A stretch of DNA of 64,000 nucleotides from SVEL01 sp045125245 (GTDB taxonomy: Bacteria > Bacillota > Clostridia > Lachnospirales > Lachnospiraceae), in the NCBI GenBank assembly GCA_045125245.1, contig JBGVNF010000005.1, positions 124,001 to 188,000 on the forward strand, written 5' to 3'. Position 1 is the first letter of the stretch. Each line of letters starts with the position of its first letter. Of the stretch, positions 1 to 9,781 are shown one piece after another. The notes beneath the pieces are model-generated. The model was not told the origin of the DNA. It made no database searches and worked only from the letters and a program-made list of their open reading frames with translations. The position numbers were made by a program, and so were the translations under genes.

Positions 1-1156
1 CATTACCAAATGTTAAACCAGTAATCTGAACTTTAATCTGAGCTGTATTAGCGTTTGTTCCTTCAATTGTAGCACTCGGATTGAAACCACCAAATGCAAT
101 CATACTTGCTGTAGATGCATTAGAGATAGCCTCAGGCGTACATGTAACACTAAGTACAAACCAGTCAGATGCACTAACCATAGTAGAGCCAGAATTGAGG
201 TCTGTACCGTTAATGTAGTATCTGTAAGTAATTGTTCCATTGGAAGCCTGAGAAGCATAAAGGTTTTCACCAATAGTTTTAAAGCCTCCAGACGGTGTAG
301 GTGTAATTGATGTATAAATAGCAGAGCTTGTGAAGTTATAACCCTGGTCTGAGCCAAGCACATCACGTACACTCTGGTCGGTAAATGCAGTACTGATATT
401 CTGTTCAATTGTAAGAGCAACGTTCTGAGCAGAATCTTTCTTCATGTCAGTATACTGTGAATTTACAACTCTGAACACCTCACGTGTAAAGTCATTGATA
501 TTGACTTCAAACGGGTCCTGAGAACCATCTGTTGCCAAAGAGTAAACGATAATACCTTCTGAAATCTTCTGTACTGTTTCGACAGGGTCAACATTATTGA
601 TAACAGCATCAATAACATAGGTTCCACCTGTACCAACCCATGAAGCAATCTTTGTAGGATATCCCATAAAGATTAACGTACCGATGAAAATCTGTGCAAC
701 AAGAAGCGGGATACTCTTAATGAAGTACTGCTTCTTATCAATATACTCGCCATCAGAATCATCGAAGTCTGTTAATGCTTTAATATTAGGAATATACCCT
801 AATAGTAATGTTAATCCACCACCAAGCTTCTTAGCCACAACATTGTTGGATTTACCTACCGTGTCATTTACTAATCCGGTAGCACCCTGTACCATGTCGT
901 TCTTAAGGTCGGATACCTTATCCCAGAAAGGCGGGTTTACAACATAGAGACCTGATATCGCATTCTTCAAGATTGAGAAAATAACAATACCAAATCCAAC
1001 TGCAGAAATAACAATAACTGCAATGTTACCAAGGAAATTTACAAGTCCCTGAATTTTGAATAAGTTACCCTGCGTCCAATCGCCAGAAAATAAATTAGTA
1101 GCTGTATCGGTTGGAGCAGAAGTTAGTAAGATACCAAATGCTGAATATAAGTTCAT
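1..1156 (-). CDS. Polytopic membrane protein, 3' end beyond window
   Basis: The frame is open from an ATG at 1156 to the left edge of the window (about 385 codons, no stop), so the C-terminus is missing. A strong AAGGAGGAA site lies about 7 nt before the ATG. The N-terminal third has two long hydrophobic stretches, around residues 33-62 (with IAVIVISAVGFGIVIFSIL) and around 130-152 (with IPLLVAQIFIGTLIFMGY), separated by a charged loop. The rest is polar, rich in S, T, N and D, and reads like an exported beta-rich domain. It starts 28 nt after the giant surface protein at 1184-6580 and is probably co-expressed with it. I do not recognise the family. A VirB6/TrbL-like channel component is possible from the topology but no diagnostic motif is visible. 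Confidence 0.8.
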   Translation of the reverse strand, partial: MNLYSAFGILLTSAPTDTATNLFSGDWTQGNLFKIQGLVNFLGNIAVIVISAVGFGIVIFSILKNAISGLYVVNPPFWDKVSDLKNDMVQGATGLVNDTVGKSNNVVAKKLGGGLTLLLGYIPNIKALTDFDDSDGEYIDKKQYFIKSIPLLVAQIFIGTLIFMGYPTKIASWVGTGGTYVIDAVINNVDPVETVQKISEGIIVYSLATDGSQDPFEVNINDFTREVFRVVNSQYTDMKKDSAQNVALTIEQNISTAFTDQSVRDVLGSDQGYNFTSSAIYTSITPTPSGGFKTIGENLYASQASNGTITYRYYINGTDLNSGSTMVSASDWFVLSVTCTPEAISNASTASMIAFGGFNPSATIEGTNANTAQIKVQITGLTFGN

Positions 1157-1183
1157 ACTCTTTCTTCCTCCTTGTTCTAATCA

Positions 1184-4100
1184 TTAGATAGCATTAAGTA
1201 ATTTCATCCATGTATCGACAATGTAAACCACTATCTTGAGAATATTAGCATTGCATAATAAAGCAAACGCAATATAAGTTATAATGCACGGAATCAAAAC
1301 TTTACGCCATACCCAGCGATTAGAATCCGATGCCCCAAATGTGAATAGTTTCACAGGGTCAAAAAATTGCTCACAGAATTTCTGCCAGAGCTTATTCTCA
1401 GTTAAGAATGACATACCAATAAGTATCGTCATGAGAATTACGCATATCATTGGTGCTAAGGTTAAACAAACCCAAATCCACCAATTTGTACCACGGTCAA
1501 CTGCATCTAAGATAGAGATTAGTTTTGCTCGACCATCCCAATCAATCTCAGGTGTAGTTACTCCGAGTGTTATTACATCACCCATATCTGTCAAATATGC
1601 AGCTTGAACATTATTTGTGTTAATTATATAAGCACTTGTCATAGCAGTAGTCGAGGTATTGTGTAGGTACTTATGACATAACTGTGCTGTTAGGTTTGCT
1701 GATAATGCAATAGGTCCATACGTATTCGGACCATATACCCAGTACCTATATTCTGCTGTAGGTGAATTGTCATCACTCATTTGAACTCTTCGCGTACCTA
1801 TATAAAATTCGTTCATGTAAGTATATGACTGATTTATATCACTTAACCTCTTATCATAATCAGCGTTACGGAATAGACCATACCTCATGTAGACTCCAGC
1901 TGGAGCTGCTGTAAATGTTTTTGATACTGCTGTATTCTCAGCAGTTCCTGTAGCATACGGCGGTTCAATTCGATTACCCGTTTGAGCATTATCGAATATA
2001 GAGCTTTCTAAGTTATCATAAATCTCAGTGCTTGAATCTTTTGTATACCGTATAAAGCCATGCGAAGTTAACTCGACACCTAATGGTAGGTCAACTCCTT
2101 TTTTATAAACACTATTTACAGAACCGTAATAATTAAAGTTATAATTAACAACAGTACCACCACTATTATATGCTAATGGTAATGGATACTTTCCACTGTA
2201 ATAATCCTTTAAGTTGAATTTAGTTGTATACGGCATGTTGTAGATATATCCAAGGTAATCTAAGAAGTATACTGCACCAGCTTTATTTGACTGGTCTGTT
2301 ACAGTAGCCGGTAACTCTAAATCATTTTGAGTAAAGTCTGACTGGTAAGTGTTGTAGGCAGCTGATGCATTTGTATAATCAAACATTCTAACATAATAGT
2401 TAGCCGAAGACCAAACTACACCAGTATCAGCTGCTAAGTTTGCAAGAGCACACTTAGTCATCTTCATTTGCCATGTATCTTGACTTTCTCCATATATACT
2501 AGAGAATGCTTTGTTGAATTGTATATTAGGATAGTTATTCGCCAAACGGGTCATAGCATCTGAATACTGAGTACCCTCCCAGGAGTTAATAAACTCTTGA
2601 CTCGGCTCTACTTTTGTTAGGTTGCCATCAACATCTAGGAATCCTTCATCATATGCTTGCCTTAAGTAGAACACATACAGTCGTCCACCAAAACTCTTTC
2701 CATCATCATACGTGACGAATATCCAGTTATCAGTCGGATTTGTATTATTCATCGTAATACGTAGCCCGACTTCATCACTCCTTCCATCACCATCACTGTC
2801 ATTCAACTCATTGCCATTATCATCTTTCCAGTACTGGAAATCTGTTGCTGTTCCAGTAGAGGCATTTCCAGCACTTGAGTTCGCAACTTTGTTTCCGTCA
2901 TATATTGTTCGTATAATTGTATCCATCTTTGAATACGTATTGGTACTACTACTATCAACATAGTCAGCATAGGGTTTATACTCAGTCTTTTCTGTCTTCA
3001 TTGAGCCTGATGTTTTAGAACCGCCAGAACTTAAGCATAATATTGTGTAATCTCCTGTACCAATAAGTTTGTTACGTGTTGACGCCTTACCAGCATCAAG
3101 AGTGTATCCATTACTATTAGATACACCTGTAATACATCTAACATCAAAATAGATATCAGTACCATCTGCATTACTGTGTACCAACGTTGGTGGGTCATCC
3201 TCATACTGGAAACTATAAATCTGTGTACCAATCTGAATAATCTTATTCACATCATCAACACGTACTACACCGCTAGGAGTAACGAACTCATACACACCAT
3301 CAGTATCGGTCAACTTAGGTAACCCATCACTGTCAATGTCAGTCGCTAAGCCATAATACACCATTTCTTTCCAGGATATAAATATTTGATTATCTCTATC
3401 CATAAGTACAGACGTTTCGAGTGTATTACTGAAATCAACTTCTTTTAATCCAATGTCACCAGTCGATTCAAAGAAATCTTTACTTAGATAATTAGCAATT
3501 GTTTCTTTATAAATGTTGAGCAAGTCATCTGACCCAGTAGCACTAAATGTACCGTCTGTGGCAATAGGTGTTGCATTAAACTTATTATTTGCATCCTGGT
3601 TATTATTCGGTAGAAACAGTTTGTTTATCTCGGTAGATAACGTAACTGAAGTTAGCTCGTTTAAAACATCTTCCGACCTAAGTACATCAGAAAACTCTTT
3701 TAGTTCTTGGTCTTTATAGCCATTTGCGGCAAGATAGTAATAAAGTATGAAATCCTTTTGGTCTTTAAAGTATTTGCCAGCCTGTGTACCATCAGCATCA
3801 CCATTATTATATTCATTGAATGCTTTCTTAGCATAATTTCTTACAGAACCACCTTTTGAGGCATCACCACTCCTTATTCCACTTATAGCGTCTCTTATAA
3901 GGTCTGGTTTTATTGCATAGCTATCCGACAGCACACCACTATTATACGTATTTATATAATCCATATATGTGCTAGCGAATGAGTGGTAATCTATCTCTGA
4001 CAGAAATGCTGCTCTCGCAATGTAGGTAAGTGCTTTGGAATCTACACATCTAACAAGCGAATCACCATTGCTATTTAACTTAGCGACACCATCTTTTAGA

Positions 4101-6580
4101 TTAACTGAATCCACTGTTTTAATATACTTCTGTGGGTCATCAGCACCAAAGTCAATACCACTACTATATTTTCCATTTGATACAACAGCATCATTCAAAT
4201 ACCAAAAGTGCTCGGCTGTAGGTATAGTACTTCCGGTACTTGCTGCACATACTTCCATAGGTGCAATAAGATTGTTCCAGAATACTTCTACCTGCTCACT
4301 GAAAGTAGGATTGTATGTTGTTGTCAATGCAGCTGTTTCAACTTCAGGTTCATCAGTACTAGTATCATTACACCTTATAATATCACCGAACCATATAAGG
4401 TCCATATTATTAGGTTGTGTAGCAAATGAGTACCAGTTAACACCTTCACTGTTTTCATTCTCCAACGGGTTAGCAGCTGCTAATGTTGCAATCTTCAATT
4501 CACCTTTAGAGCCATCTTTTAATTCATACTGTGTGAATATACCACCAACCATACTACTAGGATTAAACTCAACAGATTCTACTGTACCTATATCTCTAGT
4601 AGGGTCATTCCAGTCTATAAATTTAAGGTAAGCATTACCCTTATAATCTTTTGGAATCTGTACACAGTAATAGTAGTGCCCTCCTGATAAATCATCAAGT
4701 TTAATCATACCATTATAGATAGCACCTTGTACTAATGTAGTGTACTCCGTTGAATTAAATACATAACCAGCACCGCCATAACCTAAGTTAACTGAGTTTG
4801 CTTGGTCTGTTGTCATAGGGAATAAGTAAGTGTAATGAGAAAGAGTTGTGTAATCAATAGTGGTTTCAAGAAACATATTAGAACCATTATCGATAGAGAA
4901 GTTATAATAAGGATAGACGCCATCATCAATAACGACGTCATCAAGAGTAATTGCTAATTCAATATTTTTATAAGTGTCACGTAAATCCGGATTCTTTATA
5001 CGAGCACACATATCTAATAACTGATTTCTTGATAGTGTATTCGTATATACTTCCGGGAAATTATCTTCAGTAATAATTCCACGTGCTTTTAAGTAAGCCC
5101 AAGATAACGCAATCTTCTCACCCATCTGAATAGGGTAAGATGAACCATAAACCTGTAACAGCGTATGTAATTCATCATCTGTAAATACAGGTTCACCATA
5201 TGCTTCCATCATCTTAGCAGCAAGTGTACAGAAGTCAACGGCAGAGATAGGTTCGTCACGTAAATTATAATTTACAAATCCTGCCATAACGGCTTTCTTC
5301 CAATAAGCGTAATCATATCTGACTAAGATATTATCTCCTTCAATCTCATAAGAGATTGGGTTGGAACGTGTTGCAAATACATAGTAATCGTAACCTTCCC
5401 ATTCATCAGCAACACCAGATAAACCTTGTGCTAGTGGAGAGCTTTCTACCTCAATCTCAGGGTTACGTGTATACAATCCTTCAAGTGTAACAATATCTTC
5501 ACCTAACGCTTTGTATAAAACAGTAACAGCATCAAGGTAAGTTATATCTGTAGAAGGCATTGTAATCTGTCTGTACCCAATCATCTGTGATGTAGGAATA
5601 TCTTTAGTTACATTATACGAATCTGTTACCTGACCCCAGTCATTGTAGACTACATCAAGGTTTCCTTCAGAATCATAAACAACAACTTCATTGGCTTTAT
5701 TGAATGTTGTTGTATTTAAAGTATCATCATAAGGAACTACAATACTTACTTCTGACTCATCAGAACTATCAGAACTAAGCGGAATAACAACACCTTCCGG
5801 TACAATACCCTCTGCTCTCAGTATAGCATCATATCCAAGTGTCTCAAGAGCAACATCAGTAGGTAAAACAGATTCAACCGTTTCATCATATGATGTATCC
5901 CAGTATCCAGAGTAGGTATTTGCAAAGCCACCAGTAATCTCACAATATTCAGTAAGATTAGGAACTTCATCAAACTTTGGTTTCCATAAAGCACCTGCAA
6001 ACATATTGTTAATCGATTTAATATTAGCTACACGATACTCATGTGTAATAGAATCCAACTGCTCACTTACACGCTCAAAGCTTTCCTTTACGTTCTTAGG
6101 TGCTACACCGGTCGCATTCGGGTCATACCCTAATTGCTGAATAATGTAATGTGTATCCTGTAAAATAGCTTTTGTTGTAGTATCAATGGAAGTAGTGATT
6201 TCAACAAGGTCTTCTGAATAACCTTTAATTACTGCGGTATCTCTTCTTATTGTATCTAACTGAGGACCGTCTTCATATTCAAGATTACCATTTATATCCT
6301 GAAGTATAGAAGTGTAATCAGGGCACTCACAACTTGATGTTTCTACAGTCTCCCATGCAGTAAGCGGACCTAACTGATTAACAGGAGAAGTTGCATAAAC
6401 CTCACCACTAAACTGGTCTCCAATCATCCTTATGACATTTCTACCAATATTAGAAGTTGCATCAATAAACCCTGACTCAATCAATGCAGTACCAAGTGTT
6501 GCTAGTGGATTTATATTCATTGCAACACATAGTATTACAGCAAGTGTTCCTGACACAATTCTCCGTAATTTACGTTTCAT
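1184..6580 (-). CDS. Giant secreted surface protein with SLH-like modules and C-terminal membrane anchor (1798 aa)
   Basis: Residues 1-30 form a Sec signal (MKRKLRR, then GTLAVILCVAMNINPLA). Three segments resemble S-layer-homology modules: about 335-370 (TDITYLDAVTVLYKALG), 433-465 (PISAVDFCTLAAKMMEAYG) and 493-530 (IALSWAYLKARGII, then LSRNQLLDMCARI). A calcium-binding, thrombospondin-type-3-like stretch with spaced D residues (NDSDGDGRSDEVG) lies near residue 1260. Two strongly hydrophobic segments near 1700-1730 and 1757-1795 end the protein, so it is anchored at its C-terminus instead of carrying LPXTG. GGGAGTACG precedes the ATG, which overlaps the upstream stop by four bases (ATGA). 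The size and layout suggest a large extracellular adhesin or envelope-spanning scaffold. SLH resemblance is by eye; no enzyme motif was seen. Confidence 0.85.
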   Translation of the reverse strand: MKRKLRRIVSGTLAVILCVAMNINPLATLGTALIESGFIDATSNIGRNVIRMIGDQFSGEVYATSPVNQLGPLTAWETVETSSCECPDYTSILQDINGNLEYEDGPQLDTIRRDTAVIKGYSEDLVEITTSIDTTTKAILQDTHYIIQQLGYDPNATGVAPKNVKESFERVSEQLDSITHEYRVANIKSINNMFAGALWKPKFDEVPNLTEYCEITGGFANTYSGYWDTSYDETVESVLPTDVALETLGYDAILRAEGIVPEGVVIPLSSDSSDESEVSIVVPYDDTLNTTTFNKANEVVVYDSEGNLDVVYNDWGQVTDSYNVTKDIPTSQMIGYRQITMPSTDITYLDAVTVLYKALGEDIVTLEGLYTRNPEIEVESSPLAQGLSGVADEWEGYDYYVFATRSNPISYEIEGDNILVRYDYAYWKKAVMAGFVNYNLRDEPISAVDFCTLAAKMMEAYGEPVFTDDELHTLLQVYGSSYPIQMGEKIALSWAYLKARGIITEDNFPEVYTNTLSRNQLLDMCARIKNPDLRDTYKNIELAITLDDVVIDDGVYPYYNFSIDNGSNMFLETTIDYTTLSHYTYLFPMTTDQANSVNLGYGGAGYVFNSTEYTTLVQGAIYNGMIKLDDLSGGHYYYCVQIPKDYKGNAYLKFIDWNDPTRDIGTVESVEFNPSSMVGGIFTQYELKDGSKGELKIATLAAANPLENENSEGVNWYSFATQPNNMDLIWFGDIIRCNDTSTDEPEVETAALTTTYNPTFSEQVEVFWNNLIAPMEVCAASTGSTIPTAEHFWYLNDAVVSNGKYSSGIDFGADDPQKYIKTVDSVNLKDGVAKLNSNGDSLVRCVDSKALTYIARAAFLSEIDYHSFASTYMDYINTYNSGVLSDSYAIKPDLIRDAISGIRSGDASKGGSVRNYAKKAFNEYNNGDADGTQAGKYFKDQKDFILYYYLAANGYKDQELKEFSDVLRSEDVLNELTSVTLSTEINKLFLPNNNQDANNKFNATPIATDGTFSATGSDDLLNIYKETIANYLSKDFFESTGDIGLKEVDFSNTLETSVLMDRDNQIFISWKEMVYYGLATDIDSDGLPKLTDTDGVYEFVTPSGVVRVDDVNKIIQIGTQIYSFQYEDDPPTLVHSNADGTDIYFDVRCITGVSNSNGYTLDAGKASTRNKLIGTGDYTILCLSSGGSKTSGSMKTEKTEYKPYADYVDSSSTNTYSKMDTIIRTIYDGNKVANSSAGNASTGTATDFQYWKDDNGNELNDSDGDGRSDEVGLRITMNNTNPTDNWIFVTYDDGKSFGGRLYVFYLRQAYDEGFLDVDGNLTKVEPSQEFINSWEGTQYSDAMTRLANNYPNIQFNKAFSSIYGESQDTWQMKMTKCALANLAADTGVVWSSANYYVRMFDYTNASAAYNTYQSDFTQNDLELPATVTDQSNKAGAVYFLDYLGYIYNMPYTTKFNLKDYYSGKYPLPLAYNSGGTVVNYNFNYYGSVNSVYKKGVDLPLGVELTSHGFIRYTKDSSTEIYDNLESSIFDNAQTGNRIEPPYATGTAENTAVSKTFTAAPAGVYMRYGLFRNADYDKRLSDINQSYTYMNEFYIGTRRVQMSDDNSPTAEYRYWVYGPNTYGPIALSANLTAQLCHKYLHNTSTTAMTSAYIINTNNVQAAYLTDMGDVITLGVTTPEIDWDGRAKLISILDAVDRGTNWWIWVCLTLAPMICVILMTILIGMSFLTENKLWQKFCEQFFDPVKLFTFGASDSNRWVWRKVLIPCIITYIAFALLCNANILKIVVYIVDTWMKLLNAI

Positions 6581-6969
6581 CGTACTCCCTTCTTTCTTCG
6601 TGCAATTCTTATTTTAAACGTATGCTTAACTGATAATGGAATATCCGGAAACGTTATCCGGAAATCATAATAACGACCGAGTCCTGTCTTGTCATTAAGC
6701 ATCTCTTCTGCATACACCTTGTATTTAGATGATACAAGAATTGTTATGGAATCATGTCCATCAAGCCTCTCAATGGACCTATCAATTATTTTCATAAATT
6801 CAGACTTCTCTTTTAACTCACTAAGAGAAACTGTTCTTGCTGCTTCAAGTTCTTCTGAGTCACGATTATTAAAGTAACTAAAGATTAACTTTATCTGGTC
6901 AAATATAGATAATTCAGCAAGTACCGTATTCTTTGTAGGTTTAACCCTAACGTTAATTATTTCACCCAT
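6577..6969 (-). CDS. Hypothetical cytoplasmic protein (130 aa)
   Basis: A soluble, charged protein without signal peptide or membrane segment. The middle is helical and Glu/Lys rich (SEELEAARTVSLSELKEK) and the C-terminus is basic (RIARRKKGVR). AAAGGAA lies about 10 nt before the ATG. The stop overlaps the start of the giant surface protein (ATGA), so the two are translationally coupled. This may be an assembly or regulatory partner of the surface protein, but that rests on position only. No family recognised. Confidence 0.75.
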   Translation of the reverse strand: MGEIINVRVKPTKNTVLAELSIFDQIKLIFSYFNNRDSEELEAARTVSLSELKEKSEFMKIIDRSIERLDGHDSITILVSSKYKVYAEEMLNDKTGLGRYYDFRITFPDIPLSVKHTFKIRIARRKKGVR

Positions 6970-6993
6970 AGGCTAAATTCCTTTCGTTATAAT

Positions 6994-7437
6994 TTATCCC
7001 ATTGACATATCTGACTCCTCTTCAGCTTCCTTCCACCAGTAATCTACAAACTCATGAGGAATCTTGTAGTGGTCAGCAACCTCATAAAGCTTTGACTTAT
7101 CATTATTCTCCTGATAAGTTTGTAATGCTTCTATTAGGTAACCTTCGTTTGAATTCTCAGGCAACCATACAATAGCATCAAGTATTGCTTTCTCAGGTGA
7201 TGGAAGGTATATACCTTCCATTATTTCCATTAAGAAGTCTTTATCTTTAAAATGGTAATATTCATATACACCATGCGGTGTAGAGCATCCATCAATTTCA
7301 GCATGCTTAGTACATACAGAGACTGGTGATGCCCCATAAATTAACTTATTCATAGATAATGCAATATTACCAGTAAGAATGCAATCTGACTCACATAACT
7401 TTGACATTTCTATGATTCTTTCTTCTAAACTAAGCAT
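6994..7437 (-). CDS. AbiEi-antitoxin-like protein (147 aa)
   Basis: The segment YLPSPEKAILDAI (about residues 77-89), followed by a run of helices with LIEALQTY and KLYEVADHY, resembles the C-terminal half of AbiEi-family antitoxins and related transcriptional regulators, where a SPE[KR]AxLD motif precedes helical repeats. The N-terminal winged-helix domain usual in AbiEi is absent and the protein is only 147 residues. No AbiEii nucleotidyltransferase toxin is adjacent, so a toxin-antitoxin role is not supported; it may use the fold for another purpose. AAGGAGTCACT precedes the ATG. It sits 9 nt from the PilZ gene upstream. The family call is tentative. Confidence 0.7.
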   Translation of the reverse strand: MLSLEERIIEMSKLCESDCILTGNIALSMNKLIYGASPVSVCTKHAEIDGCSTPHGVYEYYHFKDKDFLMEIMEGIYLPSPEKAILDAIVWLPENSNEGYLIEALQTYQENNDKSKLYEVADHYKIPHEFVDYWWKEAEEESDMSMG

Positions 7438-7446
7438 AGTGACTCC

Positions 7447-7806
7447 TTATAAACCATTTTGTGCTTGTCTTACTAGAGCATCCCATACCTGCCTATTGCC
7501 ACGTTTTATTTGTAGACCAAGACGTGTATGATTATCAGGTGTAACTGTATAATTACGTAACTCACCAATCATTGTTACAGCCATATAATTTTCTCTGAAT
7601 ATACAAAACTCTATAACCTCTCCTACAATATCCTGACCCCAATAATGCTCTAGTATAAAAGCAACACCATTAAAAGATATGTCAGCAATCTCTCCATTAA
7701 ACTGTTCACCATCAATCTGAACCATACATTTACATGCCATCTTATATCTTTGTTCAAACCTTTTTTCATAATACTCTGGGTTTCTATTACTGATGTCTAA
7801 AGCCAC
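7447..7806 (-). CDS. PilZ-domain cyclic-di-GMP receptor (119 aa)
   Basis: A single PilZ domain. The N-terminal basic signature is present as KRFEQRYKM (R...R) and the second signature as ADISFNGVAF (DxSxxG), the two elements that hold cyclic-di-GMP in PilZ proteins. There is almost nothing besides the domain, so it probably acts by binding a partner. I chose the GTG at 7806 as start because GGAGGT lies 8 nt before it; a TTG at 7821 would place the ribosome site inside the gene. It lies between the AAA+ gene upstream (18 nt gap) and the AbiEi-like gene. Two larger PilZ paralogues are at 42702-43990. Confidence 0.85.
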   Translation of the reverse strand: MALDISNRNPEYYEKRFEQRYKMACKCMVQIDGEQFNGEIADISFNGVAFILEHYWGQDIVGEVIEFCIFRENYMAVTMIGELRNYTVTPDNHTRLGLQIKRGNRQVWDALVRQAQNGL

Positions 7807-7824
7807 GCAAGTCACCTCCAAATG

Positions 7825-8709
7825 CTAAATATTTTTAGCACCCTCCTGATAGAGGTACTTACCAAGCTTTTCATGTTCATTCATTGTAAAGCCAAGAGAG
7901 CGCATAATGTAATTATATACTTCTGTCTGTGTAAACTCTGTCTTTCCGTTTAATATGGCATCCTTTTCTGAACGCTGTACCCAAGTTTCAATTTCTGCAA
8001 ACGACAAACCAGTATAGTTCTTAAGAGATTCCATAAGAGCATAACGAATATTATCGTCTGCGTCTTTTGTATACTTAAAATCAGGATGTATAAACTTTTC
8101 AATAGTGTTATCAATAAAGTTTACATCCGGTCTATAAAATTTAAGCTTGACATCGAAACGTCTAACAAATGCACGGTCAAGCTGTTCTTCTAAGTTTGTA
8201 GCAGCCATGCATATATTTGTCCTGTCAAGTGAATCCATCAACTTAAATAGACCGTTAATTAACTGCCTGATTTTAGGGTTGTTATTAAGTGAACCTCGTT
8301 CGCGAGCAATCTGGTCACATTCATCTAGGAATATAATTGAATTCTTTACATGCCTTGCCAAATCAAATACAGATGCTAATTCAGAATAAGCATTTTCTGA
8401 TGATATGATATTAGCGAGGTCAACTGTAAATAATTCTAATCCATAATGAGATGCAAAACATTTTGCTAAGAATGTTTTACCTGTACCAGATGCACCATAA
8501 GATAAAACTCTATTTACATTTGTTAAACCAAATTTATAGAATTGTTCCCTGTGTTCAAATTCTTTTCTGAAGTTATCTACTTCAAGTTTAATTGTAGGAG
8601 TCAGAATAATACTGTCCATATTCAAACCTGATATTTCTTCAGTAACGCAGTAATACTTATACGTATCCTGCATCTTCTGTGGTAGCTTTTGTAAAGCTTC
8701 TTCAGTCAT
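7825..8709 (-). CDS. AAA+ ATPase, FtsH/Vps4-like core (294 aa)
   Basis: Carries a full AAA core: Walker A GASGTGKT (residues 72-79), Walker B IIFLDECD (about 125-132), a sensor-1 ATNLE segment and an RRFD arginine-finger region near 183. An 60-residue N-terminal region with no membrane segment or protease domain precedes it, so it is a soluble remodelling ATPase of the type that acts on a specific substrate. AAGGAGTTAG precedes the ATG. The upstream neighbour (8714-9766) is an unknown protein ending four bases before this start; the two are probably a functional pair, with the neighbour a candidate substrate or adaptor. Confidence 0.9.
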   Translation of the reverse strand: MTEEALQKLPQKMQDTYKYYCVTEEISGLNMDSIILTPTIKLEVDNFRKEFEHREQFYKFGLTNVNRVLSYGASGTGKTFLAKCFASHYGLELFTVDLANIISSENAYSELASVFDLARHVKNSIIFLDECDQIARERGSLNNNPKIRQLINGLFKLMDSLDRTNICMAATNLEEQLDRAFVRRFDVKLKFYRPDVNFIDNTIEKFIHPDFKYTKDADDNIRYALMESLKNYTGLSFAEIETWVQRSEKDAILNGKTEFTQTEVYNYIMRSLGFTMNEHEKLGKYLYQEGAKNI

Positions 8710-8713
8710 AATT

Positions 8714-9766
8714 CTAACTCCTTAAATTATATTTCATATTCTCAGATATCTTTGTAGAGCCACTCGGTGCTTCTGCTTGATATTCAATATACCGTTCACC
8801 ATTTACTTCTGGACATTTAATAGAGCCACCGTTAATACATTGAATCACTGGACAGTAATTAGTACCATACTGACCAATAGTAAAGTTATCTACAAGTGAT
8901 TCACATATAACGTTAACACCATCAATAACAATTTTATCACAGTTAGGTCGAATTCCGGGAGACCATCTACCATAAGACATTCCCGTATAAGTAGCACATC
9001 CTATACACGGTTGTTTTGTCTCATTAACACGAATCATAAGCTTACCACTACCTTTAATTGTAAGTGTTTTACAATCTTTAAGTAATTGTATAGGTGCAAC
9101 CTGATGTGCTATGCAAACGTCACCTGCTACTTCAATAACTGAGTTTTCTTTGTTACAATAAACTTTCTCCAGTATTGTTGCATCTTTAAAGGAAATAGGT
9201 GCTTCGTAAGCGATACCTCTTGGGTATACTGGTAGCTTTTCGAAATCCTCTATTGTGTCATACGATAAGAAAGCATCACCTAAGAACCTCTTCTTGTTGT
9301 TCTTAATAAAATAAGTACTACCTTCTTTCTTAAGTACAACGTCGTGATTAAAGTGTGTGAAACGCCCACTAATATCATCCCGGAAATCAGCAATCTCAGA
9401 AATGTTATGTCCACTATATATTCTTATACTGAACATAATTCTATCTGTCCACTTTTTATTGGTAATAAAGATTCCAGTATATCCTCTGAATGATTCAATA
9501 TTTTCTTTAATAATATTGAGAATAATATTTTCAACACGAAATACAGGATTGGACTGTTCTGAAAAATGTCTACTAATTTCTTCTTTATCAATAGATGTAA
9601 AGATAGAAGAAAAGTAATCATAAAACTTCTCTATATTTTTACAAGTTGAACAATTTAAAGTCCATTCTTCATAAAACTCTGACATATCAATAACTAAATC
9701 TTTGTCTGTGAACTTCATGGTCTTAGTTGAACCACTCATTTTATTTATAGCATCAATCCAATCCAT
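8714..9766 (-). CDS. Hypothetical protein, two-part, AI..M.G motif at N-terminus (350 aa)
   Basis: Family not recognised. The first half is helical and charged; the second half is Gly/Cys rich with alternating hydrophobic residues (for example KTLTIKGSGKLMIRV and KIVIDGVNVICESL), suggesting stacked beta strands. No signal peptide or membrane helix. The very N-terminus, WIDAINKMSGSTK, shares an [AI]-x-x-M-x-G core with the ends of four other proteins in this window (50081, 50941, 60081, 61235). AAGGAGAATG precedes the ATG. It sits directly upstream of, and nearly touching, the AAA+ ATPase gene. Confidence 0.8.
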   Translation of the reverse strand: MDWIDAINKMSGSTKTMKFTDKDLVIDMSEFYEEWTLNCSTCKNIEKFYDYFSSIFTSIDKEEISRHFSEQSNPVFRVENIILNIIKENIESFRGYTGIFITNKKWTDRIMFSIRIYSGHNISEIADFRDDISGRFTHFNHDVVLKKEGSTYFIKNNKKRFLGDAFLSYDTIEDFEKLPVYPRGIAYEAPISFKDATILEKVYCNKENSVIEVAGDVCIAHQVAPIQLLKDCKTLTIKGSGKLMIRVNETKQPCIGCATYTGMSYGRWSPGIRPNCDKIVIDGVNVICESLVDNFTIGQYGTNYCPVIQCINGGSIKCPEVNGERYIEYQAEAPSGSTKISENMKYNLRS

Positions 9767-9781
9767 GTTTCATTCTCCTTA

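Noticed and set aside
4035..4631. Plus-strand frame of 198 codons
   Set aside because: It is the reverse complement of the giant surface-protein gene, has no ribosome site and a residue composition typical of a shadow frame. The same holds for all other plus-strand frames in the window.
6994..7437. AbiE toxin-antitoxin system
   Set aside because: Only an AbiEi-like C-terminal region is present; no AbiEii-type toxin gene is nearby.
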